64,000 bases of DNA from Marinomonas sargassi. Its GTDB lineage: Bacteria; Pseudomonadota; Gammaproteobacteria; Pseudomonadales; Marinomonadaceae. The translations under genes were made by a program, and so were the position numbers. Positions 49,661 through 59,856 of this stretch are shown piece by piece (the stretch's first letter is position 1; each line of letters opens with the position of its first letter). The DNA is taken from contig NZ_JAOVZB010000006.1 in NCBI RefSeq assembly GCF_025716875.1, forward strand, positions 186,001-250,000, in the 5' to 3' direction. Below the pieces are notes generated by a model, which saw nothing but the letters and a program-made list of their open reading frames with translations, had not been told where the DNA came from and did not search any database.

Positions 49661-52603
49661 TTAGCAACCCGTATCTAGAATAAAGTCTTCCCAGTATTGG
49701 GTAATCAAAGTTTGGCTTTGTACTAGAGCATCATCCTGTATTACACGTCCTTGCCTTTGCAATGTCAGTCTGTGGGTACGTGCCCGATATAAGGTATAGG
49801 TTTCAATCATCTTATCGGCTTTTTCTTTATCGATCAGAGCAACTGCTGAGGCAATCTCTAGCTGTCGAACATTATCGGAGTAAGTCATCAACTCAGGGTG
49901 CTGGTTTGACCAAGCTAGCACAAGGTATTGCACCATAAACTCAATATCTATGATTCCACCAGCTCCCTGTTTCAAGTCAAAGCCCTTACCTTTTCCTCCC
50001 GTATCTAGATGAGCGCGCATTTTTTCACGCATCTTGATCACTTCACTCTTTAAAGCCGCCCTATCCCGATATTGGCTCAATATCTCTTTTCTGCTCGACT
50101 CAAACTCTTCTAATAATCCAATATTTCCAGCCAAACCTCTCGACCTTGATAAAGCCTGATGCTCCCAAATCCATGCCTCTTTCTTCTGATATTCACGAAA
50201 GGCATCAAGACTAGTCACCAATAGTCCAGAGTTACCTGATGGTCGTAAGCGCATATCCACTTCATATAAACGCCCTGCCGAGGTGAAGCTAGTCAACATA
50301 TGGATTAAACGCTGTCCCAACCTAGTATAAAAGGTCAAGTTATCCACGCTTCGATCCCCATTCGTCACGCCATTAGCCTGAGCATTATGGATAAAAACCA
50401 AGTCTAGATCTGAGTCATAGCCTAGCTCCCAGCCTCCAGATTTACCATAACCAACAATAGCAAGTTGAGGTGAATGAACTGCTCCTTCTAACCCTTGAGG
50501 AAAACCATATTTTTTCGTTAAAGAATGCCAAGATTGATGGAGAACAGACTCTAGTATTACCTCTGCAAGCCAAGTCAGATGATCACTTACCTTCATCACG
50601 GGTAAAATTTCACTTATGTCACAAGCTGCAATGCGAAGAATCATAGATTGTCTAAAACGACGAAGTGCATCCATTTGCGCCTCTTCATCATCTTCAGGCA
50701 GTCGAAGCAGCACTTGCTTTAATGCATCCTCTAATTCATTTTTATCAAGCGGTAAAAATAAGCTATTGGCATCTAATAATTCATCTAGCAAAGCTGGTGT
50801 AGTCGAGATGGCATCGGTGAACCAAACACTTTCTCGGCATAATCTAATTAAGTTAGTAAGAGCGGTTTCATTTTCGGAAAGGAGAACCAAATAAGTTGTT
50901 CGTCGTAATACCGCTTCCAAAATAGGAAAGATGCGCTCTAAAACCAGATCAGGGTTTGACTCATTCTCCAAGCGATTCATTAAAGCAGCAAAGAAGTCAG
51001 CTAACCTTTCATAGGCAATAGGCTGCATAAAAACAACCGTACGAGAGCTAAACAAGCGCACAATACGAGAGACGATAGTTTCTTGATCATGCCACGCGAT
51101 CTGACTGACAGCCTCCGTAATAGACTCTATGTCTTCTGGTGTTTTTAGCAGTAAACGCCATGCTTCCTGAGCCTTTACCTCTTCGGCATTGTCACCATCA
51201 TCAATCAAGTCAATAAAGCATTGATGTACTTTTTTTCGTATATCCCAAAGCTTAGTGTCTAATACTTGCCACGATGCAAAACCAACAAAAATGGCTAAAC
51301 GCTCTCTGGCATTATCCTCTTCAGGCAATAGCTGTGTCTGCTCATCATTAACCGCTTGTAAAGCATGCTCTACTCGTCGCAACAATTGATAAGCGGCTGT
51401 GAGCTGTTCAACGTCATCATGGTTAAGGTATTTCTGCTTTGCTAAATGTGGCAGAACCTTCAATAGGGATGGTGTCTGTAAACTTTGATTTCTTCCGCCA
51501 TGGAGTATTTGCAAGGCTTGAGCAATAAACTCTACTTCTCGAATACCGCCCTCGCCTAACTTAATATTATTTTCTATTCCTTTGCGACGAACTTCTTTCG
51601 CTATCATTTTCTTAAGATCTCTCAATGCGCATATGGCACTGAAATCTAAATATTTTCGATAGACAAAAGGTTTTTTCAAATCTTCAAACTCTTGAATATC
51701 CAGTTGATTACCGGCTAACACACGCGCCTTAATCATGGCGTATCTTTCCCAGTCTCTACCTTGATCTTGGTAATAATTTTCAAGGGAGCTCATACTCATC
51801 ACTAAAGCCCCGGATTGGCCAAAAGGCCGTAATCTCATGTCTACCCGAAATACAAAACCATCTAGAGTGACTTGATCTATATGCTGAATGAGTTTTTGCC
51901 CTATCTTGGTAAAGTACTCTTGGTGAGAAAGACTTTTCTTACCCTCTTGGGTATCTCCGTGCTCTCGAAAAGCAAATATCAAGTCAATGTCCGAGGATAA
52001 ATTAAGCTCATAGGCACCTAGCTTCCCCATCCCTATTACGATGAGGCTTTGCATCTTTCCTTGACTGTCTAAAGGGCGACCATACAAGGTTAAGTAATGT
52101 TGTTCAGACCACTTCACGCTGGCATTAATACACACCTCAGCCAATTGACTAAGCAATCGAGTTAGCTCACTTAAGGGTATTTTTTGCTGTATATCTAAAG
52201 CAATCAAACGCACCATCCACCATTGACGATAATGGCGAAGGCGCTTCATTAAATCTGCTTCGTTAATATCTGCTAACAAACCGGAAGGGCAAGTCTCAGA
52301 CTTTAGATGGAAGTAATCCTCTCCTGCCAAGAGAGCCGCTATTGAGGGTTCATTATCAAAGCTTTCAAACTTAAGTAAGTCGTCGAGCCAATGTGGAAAA
52401 CGCACAAACTGTTTATGCAGATAGTCGCTCAACACCCAAAGAGGTTCTAACTGAGCTATTTGTTGATCCGTTAATAAAGTGAGTTGTGATCTATCCCTAG
52501 CTTCTTGAATATATTGAGTTAATAACTCGCGGTTACCTAAATCATTTCGATATTGAACATAACTAGAGCTCTCATCAGGTGCCATTAAATCAAGTGCTAT
52601 CAA
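49661..52603 (-). CDS. glnE: Bifunctional glutamine synthetase adenylyltransferase/adenylyl-removing enzyme
   Basis: 980 residues, slightly longer than E. coli GlnE (946). Two nucleotidyltransferase domains are visible: LNLSSDIDLIFAF (about 201, deadenylylating half) and LGYDSDLDLVFIH (about 736, adenylylating half), each with the Gly/Ser-Asp-x-Asp metal pair. VDMRLRPFGQSG and VDMRLRPSGNSG follow each. It adjusts glutamine synthetase activity in answer to P-II. A TTG start at 52603 is used because AAGGA lies seven bases upstream; an ATG six codons in has no such site. The CYTH gene 47 bases upstream is the same neighbour as in E. coli (ygiF). Confidence 0.95.
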   Translation of the reverse strand: MIALDLMAPDESSSYVQYRNDLGNRELLTQYIQEARDRSQLTLLTDQQIAQLEPLWVLSDYLHKQFVRFPHWLDDLLKFESFDNEPSIAALLAGEDYFHLKSETCPSGLLADINEADLMKRLRHYRQWWMVRLIALDIQQKIPLSELTRLLSQLAEVCINASVKWSEQHYLTLYGRPLDSQGKMQSLIVIGMGKLGAYELNLSSDIDLIFAFREHGDTQEGKKSLSHQEYFTKIGQKLIQHIDQVTLDGFVFRVDMRLRPFGQSGALVMSMSSLENYYQDQGRDWERYAMIKARVLAGNQLDIQEFEDLKKPFVYRKYLDFSAICALRDLKKMIAKEVRRKGIENNIKLGEGGIREVEFIAQALQILHGGRNQSLQTPSLLKVLPHLAKQKYLNHDDVEQLTAAYQLLRRVEHALQAVNDEQTQLLPEEDNARERLAIFVGFASWQVLDTKLWDIRKKVHQCFIDLIDDGDNAEEVKAQEAWRLLLKTPEDIESITEAVSQIAWHDQETIVSRIVRLFSSRTVVFMQPIAYERLADFFAALMNRLENESNPDLVLERIFPILEAVLRRTTYLVLLSENETALTNLIRLCRESVWFTDAISTTPALLDELLDANSLFLPLDKNELEDALKQVLLRLPEDDEEAQMDALRRFRQSMILRIAACDISEILPVMKVSDHLTWLAEVILESVLHQSWHSLTKKYGFPQGLEGAVHSPQLAIVGYGKSGGWELGYDSDLDLVFIHNAQANGVTNGDRSVDNLTFYTRLGQRLIHMLTSFTSAGRLYEVDMRLRPSGNSGLLVTSLDAFREYQKKEAWIWEHQALSRSRGLAGNIGLLEEFESSRKEILSQYRDRAALKSEVIKMREKMRAHLDTGGKGKGFDLKQGAGGIIDIEFMVQYLVLAWSNQHPELMTYSDNVRQLEIASAVALIDKEKADKMIETYTLYRARTHRLTLQRQGRVIQDDALVQSQTLITQYWEDFILDTGC

Positions 52604-52650
52604 AAGGTATTCCTTACTTTTCTTATTAATATCAACAAACTAAAAAGGTA

Positions 52651-53598
52651 TTAAAAAGCCTGAGCGTTCAGCCACTGCCCTATAGTCAACATAGCCAAGC
52701 CGATAGATTTCTCACCAGCCAAACGTTCTAATAAATCTGGTGAATCCCCTAAGGTAACTTGCTTTATTTCAGCATCTAATTCCATCAGTCGCTTTTGTAA
52801 ATCAATTGGTAAACAGGCTTGTAAGCGCTCCATAGAATGGCTTAAAGGCTGGAGTAATGCTTCATCCTGCATGAAGTGCATCGCTTCCCAGTACACAAGC
52901 CAGACTTCGTACCAATAACTCGCTAATTCAAGACTATTTTCAATACTCTTAGGCTTCTCTGGAAACTCAATTTTCCCATACTTCAAGCGCACACCCTTTT
53001 GAGCTTTAGAAACAACACTTACCTGAAGAGGAATATGCTCAGCTAATTGCAAAGCAAAATCATACAAGCCAGTTTCTTCTCCACTTTTAAGCTCTAATTC
53101 CAACTCGCAAATAGTATCCTTTCCATAGGGTGAGGTGACTAGGCCATTGTCACAAACTACCTCTATTTGAGTATTTGATAACTCAATATTCCAGACCTGT
53201 CTTTGGAAGTCAGTACGGTACACTTCGATAAGATTTTTACACCACGACATATCTTTCAATACATCAGGAAGAGGCACTTCTTTTAGTAAAGTTAAGTCCA
53301 GCTGATCATTCTCAACTTCCCACTCCCATTCTCCACGAGCATGCATACCAATACGGCTACTGCCTCGAGTTTTCACTGTTTGAATGAATCGACTGCCAAA
53401 AGAGCGAATGCGCATGGCAATGCCTGTTTGCATTAACAAGGCATCTTCCGTATCAAAGTATGCATTCATTAGGGCCAGTGTGGGTTGTCGAGAGTTGTTA
53501 GTATCTGCGGATTGTTGGCAAAAATTATCGAGAAAATCACAAGCAAGCTTGAGAAAGTTAGGATGAACCATTAATTTAAGTTCTAGCTCAGTGGCCAT
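52651..53598 (-). CDS. CYTH-domain protein, probable inorganic triphosphatase (YgiF-like)
   Basis: 315 residues. The N-terminal ELELKLMVHP carries the ExExK motif that names the CYTH tunnel fold, followed by charged pairs such as MRIRSFG, QTVKTRG, GEWEWEVE, ELELELKSG and SKAQKGVRL that line the tunnel. The C-terminal about 100 residues are helical but lack a clear complete CHAD domain, so the protein is shorter than E. coli YgiF (433). It probably hydrolyses inorganic triphosphate. It lies immediately upstream of glnE. Confidence 0.82.
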   Translation of the reverse strand: MATELELKLMVHPNFLKLACDFLDNFCQQSADTNNSRQPTLALMNAYFDTEDALLMQTGIAMRIRSFGSRFIQTVKTRGSSRIGMHARGEWEWEVENDQLDLTLLKEVPLPDVLKDMSWCKNLIEVYRTDFQRQVWNIELSNTQIEVVCDNGLVTSPYGKDTICELELELKSGEETGLYDFALQLAEHIPLQVSVVSKAQKGVRLKYGKIEFPEKPKSIENSLELASYWYEVWLVYWEAMHFMQDEALLQPLSHSMERLQACLPIDLQKRLMELDAEIKQVTLGDSPDLLERLAGEKSIGLAMLTIGQWLNAQAF

Positions 53599-53721
53599 AA
53601 ATATAAACCTCTAAAATCCTTGTGTAACAGACCCAAGGACGAAAATTCTTTACCTAATTGTATCAGATGCCTAACAGACAGTAGTAACATTAGAAACTAA
53701 TCAGGATCTAAGGAAACCTTT

Positions 53722-54885
53722 ATGCCAAGACTTCCCTCTCTCATCAGCATGATGTCTCAACTTATTGCCGAACCTTCTATCAGTTGTAGTCAAGCAAGCT
53801 GGGATCAGTCAAATAAAGCCGTCATTCAACTGTTAGAGACTTGGTTAAGCTCTCTTGGTTTTGAATGCGAAGTTATGCCATTGCCTGAGCAACCAGACAA
53901 GTTCAACCTCATCGCAACACTAGGCAAAGGTGATGGTGGTTTAGTTCTTTCAGGGCATACTGATACAGTGCCATATGACGAAGGACGGTGGCAGTCAGAT
54001 CCATTTGGACTAGTTGAAAAAGATCAAAAGCTTTACGGTCTTGGTAGTTGTGATATGAAAGGTTTCTTCGCCATTGCCCTAGACACAATACAACAAATGG
54101 ATTTATCCAACCTTACTGAGCCGTTAATCATTTTAGCCACAGCAGATGAAGAAAGTTCAATGGCGGGAGCTCGCGCACTGGTTAGTCAAAACAAAGTGCA
54201 AGCCAGATACGCACTGATTGGAGAGCCAACCTCATTGACCCCTATTCATGCCCATAAGGGTATTATGATGGAGCGCATACAAGTCACAGGACAGGCAGGA
54301 CACTCATCGAATCCATCCCTTGGTAACAATGCGCTAGATGCGATGCACAGTGTTATGTCCGAGTTGATGTCTTTCCGACACGAGCTAAAAACACGCTATA
54401 AAGATGCCAGCTTTGTCATTGACTACCCCACCATGAACTTTGGCTGCATACATGGTGGCGACAATCCAAACCGAATTTGTGGTCGTTGTGAGTTAGAGTT
54501 TGATTTAAGAGCACTGCCCGGCATGAGTAATCAGTCCTTAATGGCAGAAATCTCAGAACGATTACCGAGCATTGAAAGGAAAACAGGCACTAAAATTCAG
54601 CTAAATAGCTTATTTCCAGATGTACCATCGTTTTATACCCCGATTGAATCGGATATTATAAAAGCCTGTGAAACGCTAACAAAACGCCAAGCAACAACCG
54701 TTGCCTTTGCAACAGAAGGCCCATTCTTAAATGAAATGGGTATGGAAACGCTAATTTTAGGGCCGGGGTCTATTGATCAAGCCCACCAGCCAAACGAATT
54801 TATGGCGCTAGATCAGATCCAACCTATGCAACAAGTATTACGTGGTTTAATTGAGCGATTTTGCTTACCACCCAGCAATCAATAA
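53722..54885 (+). CDS. argE: Acetylornithine deacetylase
   Basis: 387 residues of the M20 metallopeptidase family. Zinc ligands are visible in LSGHTDTVPYD (about 77), GLGSCDMKGFF (about 108) and ATADEESSMAGA (catalytic Glu, about 140); the dimer-domain HSS is in AGHSSNPSLGNNA. It releases ornithine from N-acetylornithine. AAGGAAACC precedes the ATG. argA follows after 12 bases, so the first and a late step of the linear arginine pathway are cotranscribed. Confidence 0.93.
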   Translation: MPRLPSLISMMSQLIAEPSISCSQASWDQSNKAVIQLLETWLSSLGFECEVMPLPEQPDKFNLIATLGKGDGGLVLSGHTDTVPYDEGRWQSDPFGLVEKDQKLYGLGSCDMKGFFAIALDTIQQMDLSNLTEPLIILATADEESSMAGARALVSQNKVQARYALIGEPTSLTPIHAHKGIMMERIQVTGQAGHSSNPSLGNNALDAMHSVMSELMSFRHELKTRYKDASFVIDYPTMNFGCIHGGDNPNRICGRCELEFDLRALPGMSNQSLMAEISERLPSIERKTGTKIQLNSLFPDVPSFYTPIESDIIKACETLTKRQATTVAFATEGPFLNEMGMETLILGPGSIDQAHQPNEFMALDQIQPMQQVLRGLIERFCLPPSNQ

Positions 54886-54897
54886 ACGAGGAAAATC

Positions 54898-56208
54898 GTG
54901 TCTGACGAACTAAATTATGTAGACTGGTTCCGCCACTCATCCCCCTATATCAACGCTCATAGAGGGAAAACTTTTGTTATTTTAATTCCTGGGGAAGCCG
55001 TTGAATGCGCTCGATTTTCTAGCATCATTCATGACCTAGCGCTACTGGATTCTCTCGGTATCCGTTTGGTGCTTGTACAAGGTGCACGACCTCAAATAAA
55101 TCGAGCAATAGGCAATAGTGATCTATCAGATCATATTGAAGAAGGTTATAGAGCAACACCACACAACCAATTGCTCGACATTATTCAAGCTTCTGCCGCC
55201 GTACGAGTGCAATTAGAAGCACAGTTATCCATGGGGTTATCAAACACTCCTATGGATGGCGCTCGTCTTAAAGTATGTAGCGGCAACTACGTGGTTGCTA
55301 AACCCTTAGGTGTAGTCAATGGAATTGACTATGGCTTATCTGGAGAAGTACGCCGTATTGATACCAACGCCATCTTCCGTCTGCTTGAAGATGACAACAT
55401 GGTACTTTTACCGCACCTTGGCTTCTCACCAACCGGAGAGGTTTTCAATCTAAAAAGTGAAGATGTTGCAGTCCAAGCGGCGATCCAATTAAAAGCCGAT
55501 AAACTTATTGTTTTTACTGGGGAGCAAGGCATTTTCAATGACGAAGGTGAGTTGCACTCGGAGCTGTTAACACACGATGCTCAAGATCTTTTAGCCCAAA
55601 AACATTTACCCCCAATAACACATGCTGCATTAGATGCATGCATAAAGTCCGTACGCAATGGAGTATTAAGAGCTCACGTTATTTCTTATCAGGATAATGG
55701 CGCTTTATTAAGAGAGCTATTTACCCGTGAGGGTGCAGGCACCATGATTGATGAAGACAGTTACGAACAACTTCGCCCTGCCAACATCAGTGATGCAGGA
55801 GGCATGATGGCGTTGCTTGAGCCATTAGAGGAAAAAGGCGTTCTCGTTAGACGATCTCGTGAACTATTAGAAAATGAGATCGAGAAGTTTATAGTGATCG
55901 AAAGGGACGGAGCCATTGTTGCTTGCGCTGCACTCTACCCCTTTGAACAAGAGAATGCGGGGGAATTAGCCTGCTTAGCCGTTGAACCTGAATATCGAGG
56001 TTCCAATAAAGGCGATCGTTTATTAAAAGGCATAGAGAAAGCGGCGAAAAATTTAGGCCTAACACAGCTATTCTTACTCACAACAAGAACTGCCCATTGG
56101 TTTATCGAAAGAGGCTTTAGTGAAACCAGCTTGGAGAATCTACCAGCCCAAAAACAAGCCCTCTATAACTACCAGAGAAACTCTAAAATATTCTCTAAGG
56201 ATATTTAG
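54898..56208 (+). CDS. argA: N-acetylglutamate synthase
   Basis: 436 residues, the ArgA length. An N-terminal amino-acid-kinase-like domain (about 1-290; IRLVLVQGARPQINRA) carries the arginine-feedback site, and a C-terminal GNAT domain (about 295-430) has the acetyl-CoA motif LACLAVEPEYRGSNKGDRLL. It makes N-acetylglutamate from acetyl-CoA and glutamate. A GTG start follows GAGGAAAATC. It is second in the argE-argA operon and ends with a strong terminator. Confidence 0.95.
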   Translation: MSDELNYVDWFRHSSPYINAHRGKTFVILIPGEAVECARFSSIIHDLALLDSLGIRLVLVQGARPQINRAIGNSDLSDHIEEGYRATPHNQLLDIIQASAAVRVQLEAQLSMGLSNTPMDGARLKVCSGNYVVAKPLGVVNGIDYGLSGEVRRIDTNAIFRLLEDDNMVLLPHLGFSPTGEVFNLKSEDVAVQAAIQLKADKLIVFTGEQGIFNDEGELHSELLTHDAQDLLAQKHLPPITHAALDACIKSVRNGVLRAHVISYQDNGALLRELFTREGAGTMIDEDSYEQLRPANISDAGGMMALLEPLEEKGVLVRRSRELLENEIEKFIVIERDGAIVACAALYPFEQENAGELACLAVEPEYRGSNKGDRLLKGIEKAAKNLGLTQLFLLTTRTAHWFIERGFSETSLENLPAQKQALYNYQRNSKIFSKDI

Positions 56209-56235
56209 CTTATTTCAGTACATGGTAATGAAAAT

Positions 56236-56267
56236 AAAAAAGGCGACCTTAAGGTCGCCTTTTTTAA
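56236..56267. terminator. Bidirectional terminator between argA and mucD
   Basis: AAAAGGCGACC-TTAA-GGTCGCCTTTTTT is a perfect stem with a four-base loop and T-runs on both strands. It separates two convergent units. Confidence 0.93.
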
Positions 56268-56280
56268 TGGTATTAAATTC

Positions 56281-57696
56281 TTACTCAATAATTTTAAATG
56301 GGATAAACATAGGGTAGCCTTTTCTGATCACCCTCATCGGCACAGATCGACCTGCATCAATGTTTTTCGAAATGCTTGAGAAGTCAGCAACACTTTCAAT
56401 GCGCTTACCATCCAGCATAGTAATCACATCTCCTTGCTGAAGACCATTACGAGCTGCAGTTCCGCCAAAGACTTGTTCAATGATTACTCCGCCTTCTATA
56501 TCAAACTCTTTGGCCACATCATCAGGCACTTTGCCGACAATCATACCTAATCGGTTCTTGTCTTGTTGAGACTGGGCAACTGTATTGGAATCTGTTGGAA
56601 TAGCTTCAAGCGTTACCGAAATGGTTTGTTCCTTCCCATCTCGATAAACTTTCGCCTTAACCACATCCCCTGCTTTCATTTGCCCGACGATGTAAGGTAG
56701 TTCTCCAGAGCGCTCAACCTCTTCACGGTTAAACTCCATGATTATATCCCCTGCCCTAAAGCCCGCTTTTTCTGCTGGAGAATCTGGTAACACACGACTA
56801 ATTAACGCACCGCTCGATCTATCAAGACCGAAAGACTCAGCCAAGTCATTACTCACATCTTGAATCAGCACGCCCAACCAAGCACGAGACACCTTGCCAT
56901 CGCTTTTCAGTTGTTCGACAACAGCCATCGCAACTTGTGAAGGAATAGCGAAAGATACACCCATGAAACCACCAGAGCGGGTGTAGATTTGCGAGTTAAT
57001 ACCAATAACTTCGCCATCTAAATTAAATAATGGACCACCAGAATTACCTGGGTTGATAGCAACATCTGTTTGGATAAAAGGCACATAGCTATCGGAAGGC
57101 AAATTACGACCAATCGCACTGACAATCCCTGCAGTAACGGTATAGTCAAAGCCGAAAGGTGAACCAATCGCGAGAACCCATTGCCCAGGTTTTAATTTAT
57201 CAGAATCACCCATTTTTACAGTAGGCAAACCTTCCGCTTCTATTTTAAGAAGAGCCAAATCTGTTCTTGCATCGGTTCCAACCAGTTCAGCAATATATTC
57301 ACGGCGGTCACTTAATCGCACATGGATAATATCGGCACCCTCGATCACATGATGATTCGTCAGCACATAACCATCTTTTGATATCACAAAACCAGAGCCA
57401 CGAGAATTCCGTTGTCTCTCCTGATTTTGCGGCTCTTGCTGTTGGCCGAAAGGCTGTTGCCCAAAGAAGTGTTTGAAGAACTCATTCAGTTCTTCACTGT
57501 TTGGGCCAAATTGAGAGCCCCTTTGATTTCCAGTTTTAGAAGTAATAGCCTGCTCTGTGCTGATATTAACGACAGCTGGAGAAGCATCATCCACTAACTC
57601 TGTAAAGTCTGGAAGTGAGGCTGCATGGGAAAGCATGGATGCCATCATCAATGTGCTGATGACGACCACGCTAGCGTGTTTAAGCAATCTGTTCAT
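56281..57696 (-). CDS. mucD: Periplasmic serine protease of the DegP/MucD family
   Basis: 471 residues with a signal peptide (cleavage after SHA, about residue 25). The protease domain has the His in VLTNHHVIEGAD, Asp in DARTDLALLKI and Ser in NPGNSGGPLFN. Two PDZ domains follow (about 265-355 and 375-465). An insertion rich in Gln/Gly (about 70-100) precedes the catalytic His, as in MucD and DegP. It degrades misfolded envelope proteins. The ATG at 57696 follows GAGGAG; five extra residues upstream were rejected. It closes the rpoE-rseABC-mucD group. Confidence 0.93.
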   Translation of the reverse strand: MNRLLKHASVVVISTLMMASMLSHAASLPDFTELVDDASPAVVNISTEQAITSKTGNQRGSQFGPNSEELNEFFKHFFGQQPFGQQQEPQNQERQRNSRGSGFVISKDGYVLTNHHVIEGADIIHVRLSDRREYIAELVGTDARTDLALLKIEAEGLPTVKMGDSDKLKPGQWVLAIGSPFGFDYTVTAGIVSAIGRNLPSDSYVPFIQTDVAINPGNSGGPLFNLDGEVIGINSQIYTRSGGFMGVSFAIPSQVAMAVVEQLKSDGKVSRAWLGVLIQDVSNDLAESFGLDRSSGALISRVLPDSPAEKAGFRAGDIIMEFNREEVERSGELPYIVGQMKAGDVVKAKVYRDGKEQTISVTLEAIPTDSNTVAQSQQDKNRLGMIVGKVPDDVAKEFDIEGGVIIEQVFGGTAARNGLQQGDVITMLDGKRIESVADFSSISKNIDAGRSVPMRVIRKGYPMFIPFKIIE

Positions 57697-57755
57697 TATT
57701 GGTCTCCTCATTTAAAGTGCCAAGTTGATTACAGTGCCAGGTGAAGTAAGTTCAC

Positions 57756-58223
57756 TTATGAGAGAGTTCCTAGCGGTATACTAGCGCTTTTAGGCGACTC
57801 TGCTCGCAGAATTCTGGGGTAATAATCTAAGTTATCTATTTCTTGTTGAGACTTACGTCTTGCGGCCCATAAGCCTAAAGCAAAGCCGACAATAGAAAGC
57901 ACAACAGCAATATTAGAGCTGCCACCCCATAACGAAGGTAAAACAGCACCAATGATCAAACCAAGCAGAGGGATGAAATACATCCAAAGCGAGGCTTGCA
58001 ATAAAGTATCTTCAGGAATACCTACAACCACATCTTGACCAACAGACACTTGCAAAGGGTCGATCGCACGCATACGCATTTGATTGGATGATGAAACCTT
58101 AGCTATCGCATGATGGCCGCAGGCGTGACGAGCTCGACAAGCATTGCAACTACTTGTGCGAATCGTTTCTACTTCTGCGAAGCCAGCTTCTACTGCGAGT
58201 ACTTTTCCAGTTTCTTCAATCAT
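57756..58223 (-). CDS. rseC: SoxR-reducing system / sigma-E activity regulator RseC (MucC)
   Basis: 155 residues. The N-terminal cytoplasmic part holds the Cys set CNACRARHACGHH (about 26-38), typical of RseC. Two membrane helices follow (about 78-98 and 105-122). RseC/MucC modulates the sigma-E system and, in RsxABCDGE-containing bacteria, SoxR reduction. It starts two bases after the rseB stop, in the same operon. There is a 59-base gap before mucD. Confidence 0.88.
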   Translation of the reverse strand: MIEETGKVLAVEAGFAEVETIRTSSCNACRARHACGHHAIAKVSSSNQMRMRAIDPLQVSVGQDVVVGIPEDTLLQASLWMYFIPLLGLIIGAVLPSLWGGSSNIAVVLSIVGFALGLWAARRKSQQEIDNLDYYPRILRAESPKSASIPLGTLS

Positions 58224-58225
58224 AT

Positions 58226-59218
58226 TTAATGCCTTGGCATAAACGCGGTCATTAATTTTTCAATGGTAATACGAGGCACTTCGCCAACTACGGTTAATAG
58301 GTACCGCTGATCTTTAACCTTAAAACTTGTTTCTCCAGCATAGGTTGCGCCTGTGCGAAAAACTGACATATTTTTTGATGTCATAGATGGCTCTACAAAT
58401 ACGGAAACATTTGTAATGCCATCCGAGAGTAATAGCATGCTAGTACTATGATTTAGAACTCTCGCTTCAGGCCATACAAGCTGGAACCCTTCTGGTAACC
58501 AATCAAAATGCCATACATTTTTAGTGTACTTACGATCAGTTTCCATTATGGGTTTTGTGTACGTACCTTCTTTGGGGGTAAAGTCTTCAATTTTCAAGTC
58601 TGGTAAAAAGTTAACCGATGCAAATTGAGTTCTTTCTAATAACTGGCCACTTGGCTTTATTAGGTCATGCTTTAATAAAAAGTGATTTTCTTGGTCTAAC
58701 CAAAATTCATGTCCAAAGCGATAAGCATCCTTGGGAGTTAGTTTCACGATTTGAACACTGCGTCCTGCAATGCGATCTAACTTGGGCTCTAGCGTTATCT
58801 GATAGCCTTTTAGTAATCGTTGACTATCAACATTTTCAAAGCGCTGAAAAGGGCGATTTAGAGGCGTTGTATGATTAGCTGTCGTCGCATCCGAATATAC
58901 GCAAACCATAGTGTCATTGATACGTATGACTTCTAATTTGTCACCATCCAAGTCTTCAAGACTCTCGTAAACATTGTCTTGTAGAAGACCATGACGTATA
59001 CGCATGCTATTCATGTTCGTAGAATCTGTATGTACAAACACCCCTTCGTAATTTAACGATGAGAAGGATTTCGCCATACTCCCTAATAAAAGCAGCGCTC
59101 TCTCTGATGACTCATTCGAAGTTGGTTTTAAAGCACGATCGCTTGCAGCCGTAAGAGATGAAAATAAGCTTAAGGCTACGAAGAGAAGCAAGAAAATAAA
59201 ATGAAAGTGTCTCATCAT
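58226..59218 (-). CDS. rseB: Sigma-E regulatory protein RseB (MucB)
   Basis: 330 residues with a signal peptide (about residues 1-25). The two-domain RseB layout is seen: a LolA-like N-terminal domain (LNYEGVFVHTDSTNMNSMRIRHG, about 55) and the C-terminal domain with WHFDWLPEGFQLV and the closing DQRYLLTVVGEVP. It binds the periplasmic part of RseA and senses mislocalised lipopolysaccharide or outer-membrane proteins. The first of two consecutive Met codons is used; the second is equally possible. It lies three bases after rseA. Confidence 0.92.
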   Translation of the reverse strand: MMRHFHFIFLLLFVALSLFSSLTAASDRALKPTSNESSERALLLLGSMAKSFSSLNYEGVFVHTDSTNMNSMRIRHGLLQDNVYESLEDLDGDKLEVIRINDTMVCVYSDATTANHTTPLNRPFQRFENVDSQRLLKGYQITLEPKLDRIAGRSVQIVKLTPKDAYRFGHEFWLDQENHFLLKHDLIKPSGQLLERTQFASVNFLPDLKIEDFTPKEGTYTKPIMETDRKYTKNVWHFDWLPEGFQLVWPEARVLNHSTSMLLLSDGITNVSVFVEPSMTSKNMSVFRTGATYAGETSFKVKDQRYLLTVVGEVPRITIEKLMTAFMPRH

Positions 59219-59221
59219 CCT

Positions 59222-59854
59222 TTACTCTTCTATAGGGTAGCTAACAACACGAGCCATCGGCATCATCCCCTGCCCCACATTCATTGTTGATTGCTCAGCA
59301 TGTTGTCGGAGATAGTGTTGTAACCTTATATTATCAGCTGGCATGGCATCTTGAAGCTCTAGTTCTGCTAGTGATATAGGTTCTTCTAAGCTATCCACGG
59401 AATCAGCACCTACAACATTCGTGATACCAATACCTTCTTCCACAGGTGAGAACAAAGTGTTTCCACCAAAGATAACGACAAAACTCACACTAGCAGCGAT
59501 AGCTAAGCTGGAAAAAATTGTCTTTAAAGACATATCTTTAGAGTTGTTTCCGCTTTGTTTTACAGCAGATATTGGCACCACGTTCACATTATCAGTTTCA
59601 ATGTTTTCTTGCTTAGCAGCTTGCTCTGCATCAATTGCCTGAGTAACTCTATTGAAGAAAGAAGCATCACTTACCAAGGTTGAGGGGGTTTCGCCTTGTA
59701 AAGCACTGCGTACCAACTGATAGTTTTCTAATTGTTCATGCAGCTTTAAACTGTCAGCACTCAACAGTAACTCGATATCTTTATCTGTAGCTTCACCATC
59801 AAACATCGCTGAGAGACTAGAAGACAGCTCTTTCGGGGTGTTGTGTGTTGTCAT
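59222..59854 (-). CDS. rseA: Anti-sigma-E factor RseA (MucA)
   Basis: 210 residues. The cytoplasmic N-terminus (LSSSLSAMFDGEATDKDIELLL) is the sigma-binding anti-sigma region. A single membrane helix lies at about 108-130, and a short periplasmic part ends in LRQHAEQSTMNVGQGMMPMARVVSY. It holds RpoE inactive until proteolysis by DegS/RseP. It starts two bases after rpoE and precedes rseB. Confidence 0.9.
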   Translation of the reverse strand: MTTHNTPKELSSSLSAMFDGEATDKDIELLLSADSLKLHEQLENYQLVRSALQGETPSTLVSDASFFNRVTQAIDAEQAAKQENIETDNVNVVPISAVKQSGNNSKDMSLKTIFSSLAIAASVSFVVIFGGNTLFSPVEEGIGITNVVGADSVDSLEEPISLAELELQDAMPADNIRLQHYLRQHAEQSTMNVGQGMMPMARVVSYPIEE

Positions 59855-59856
59855 CG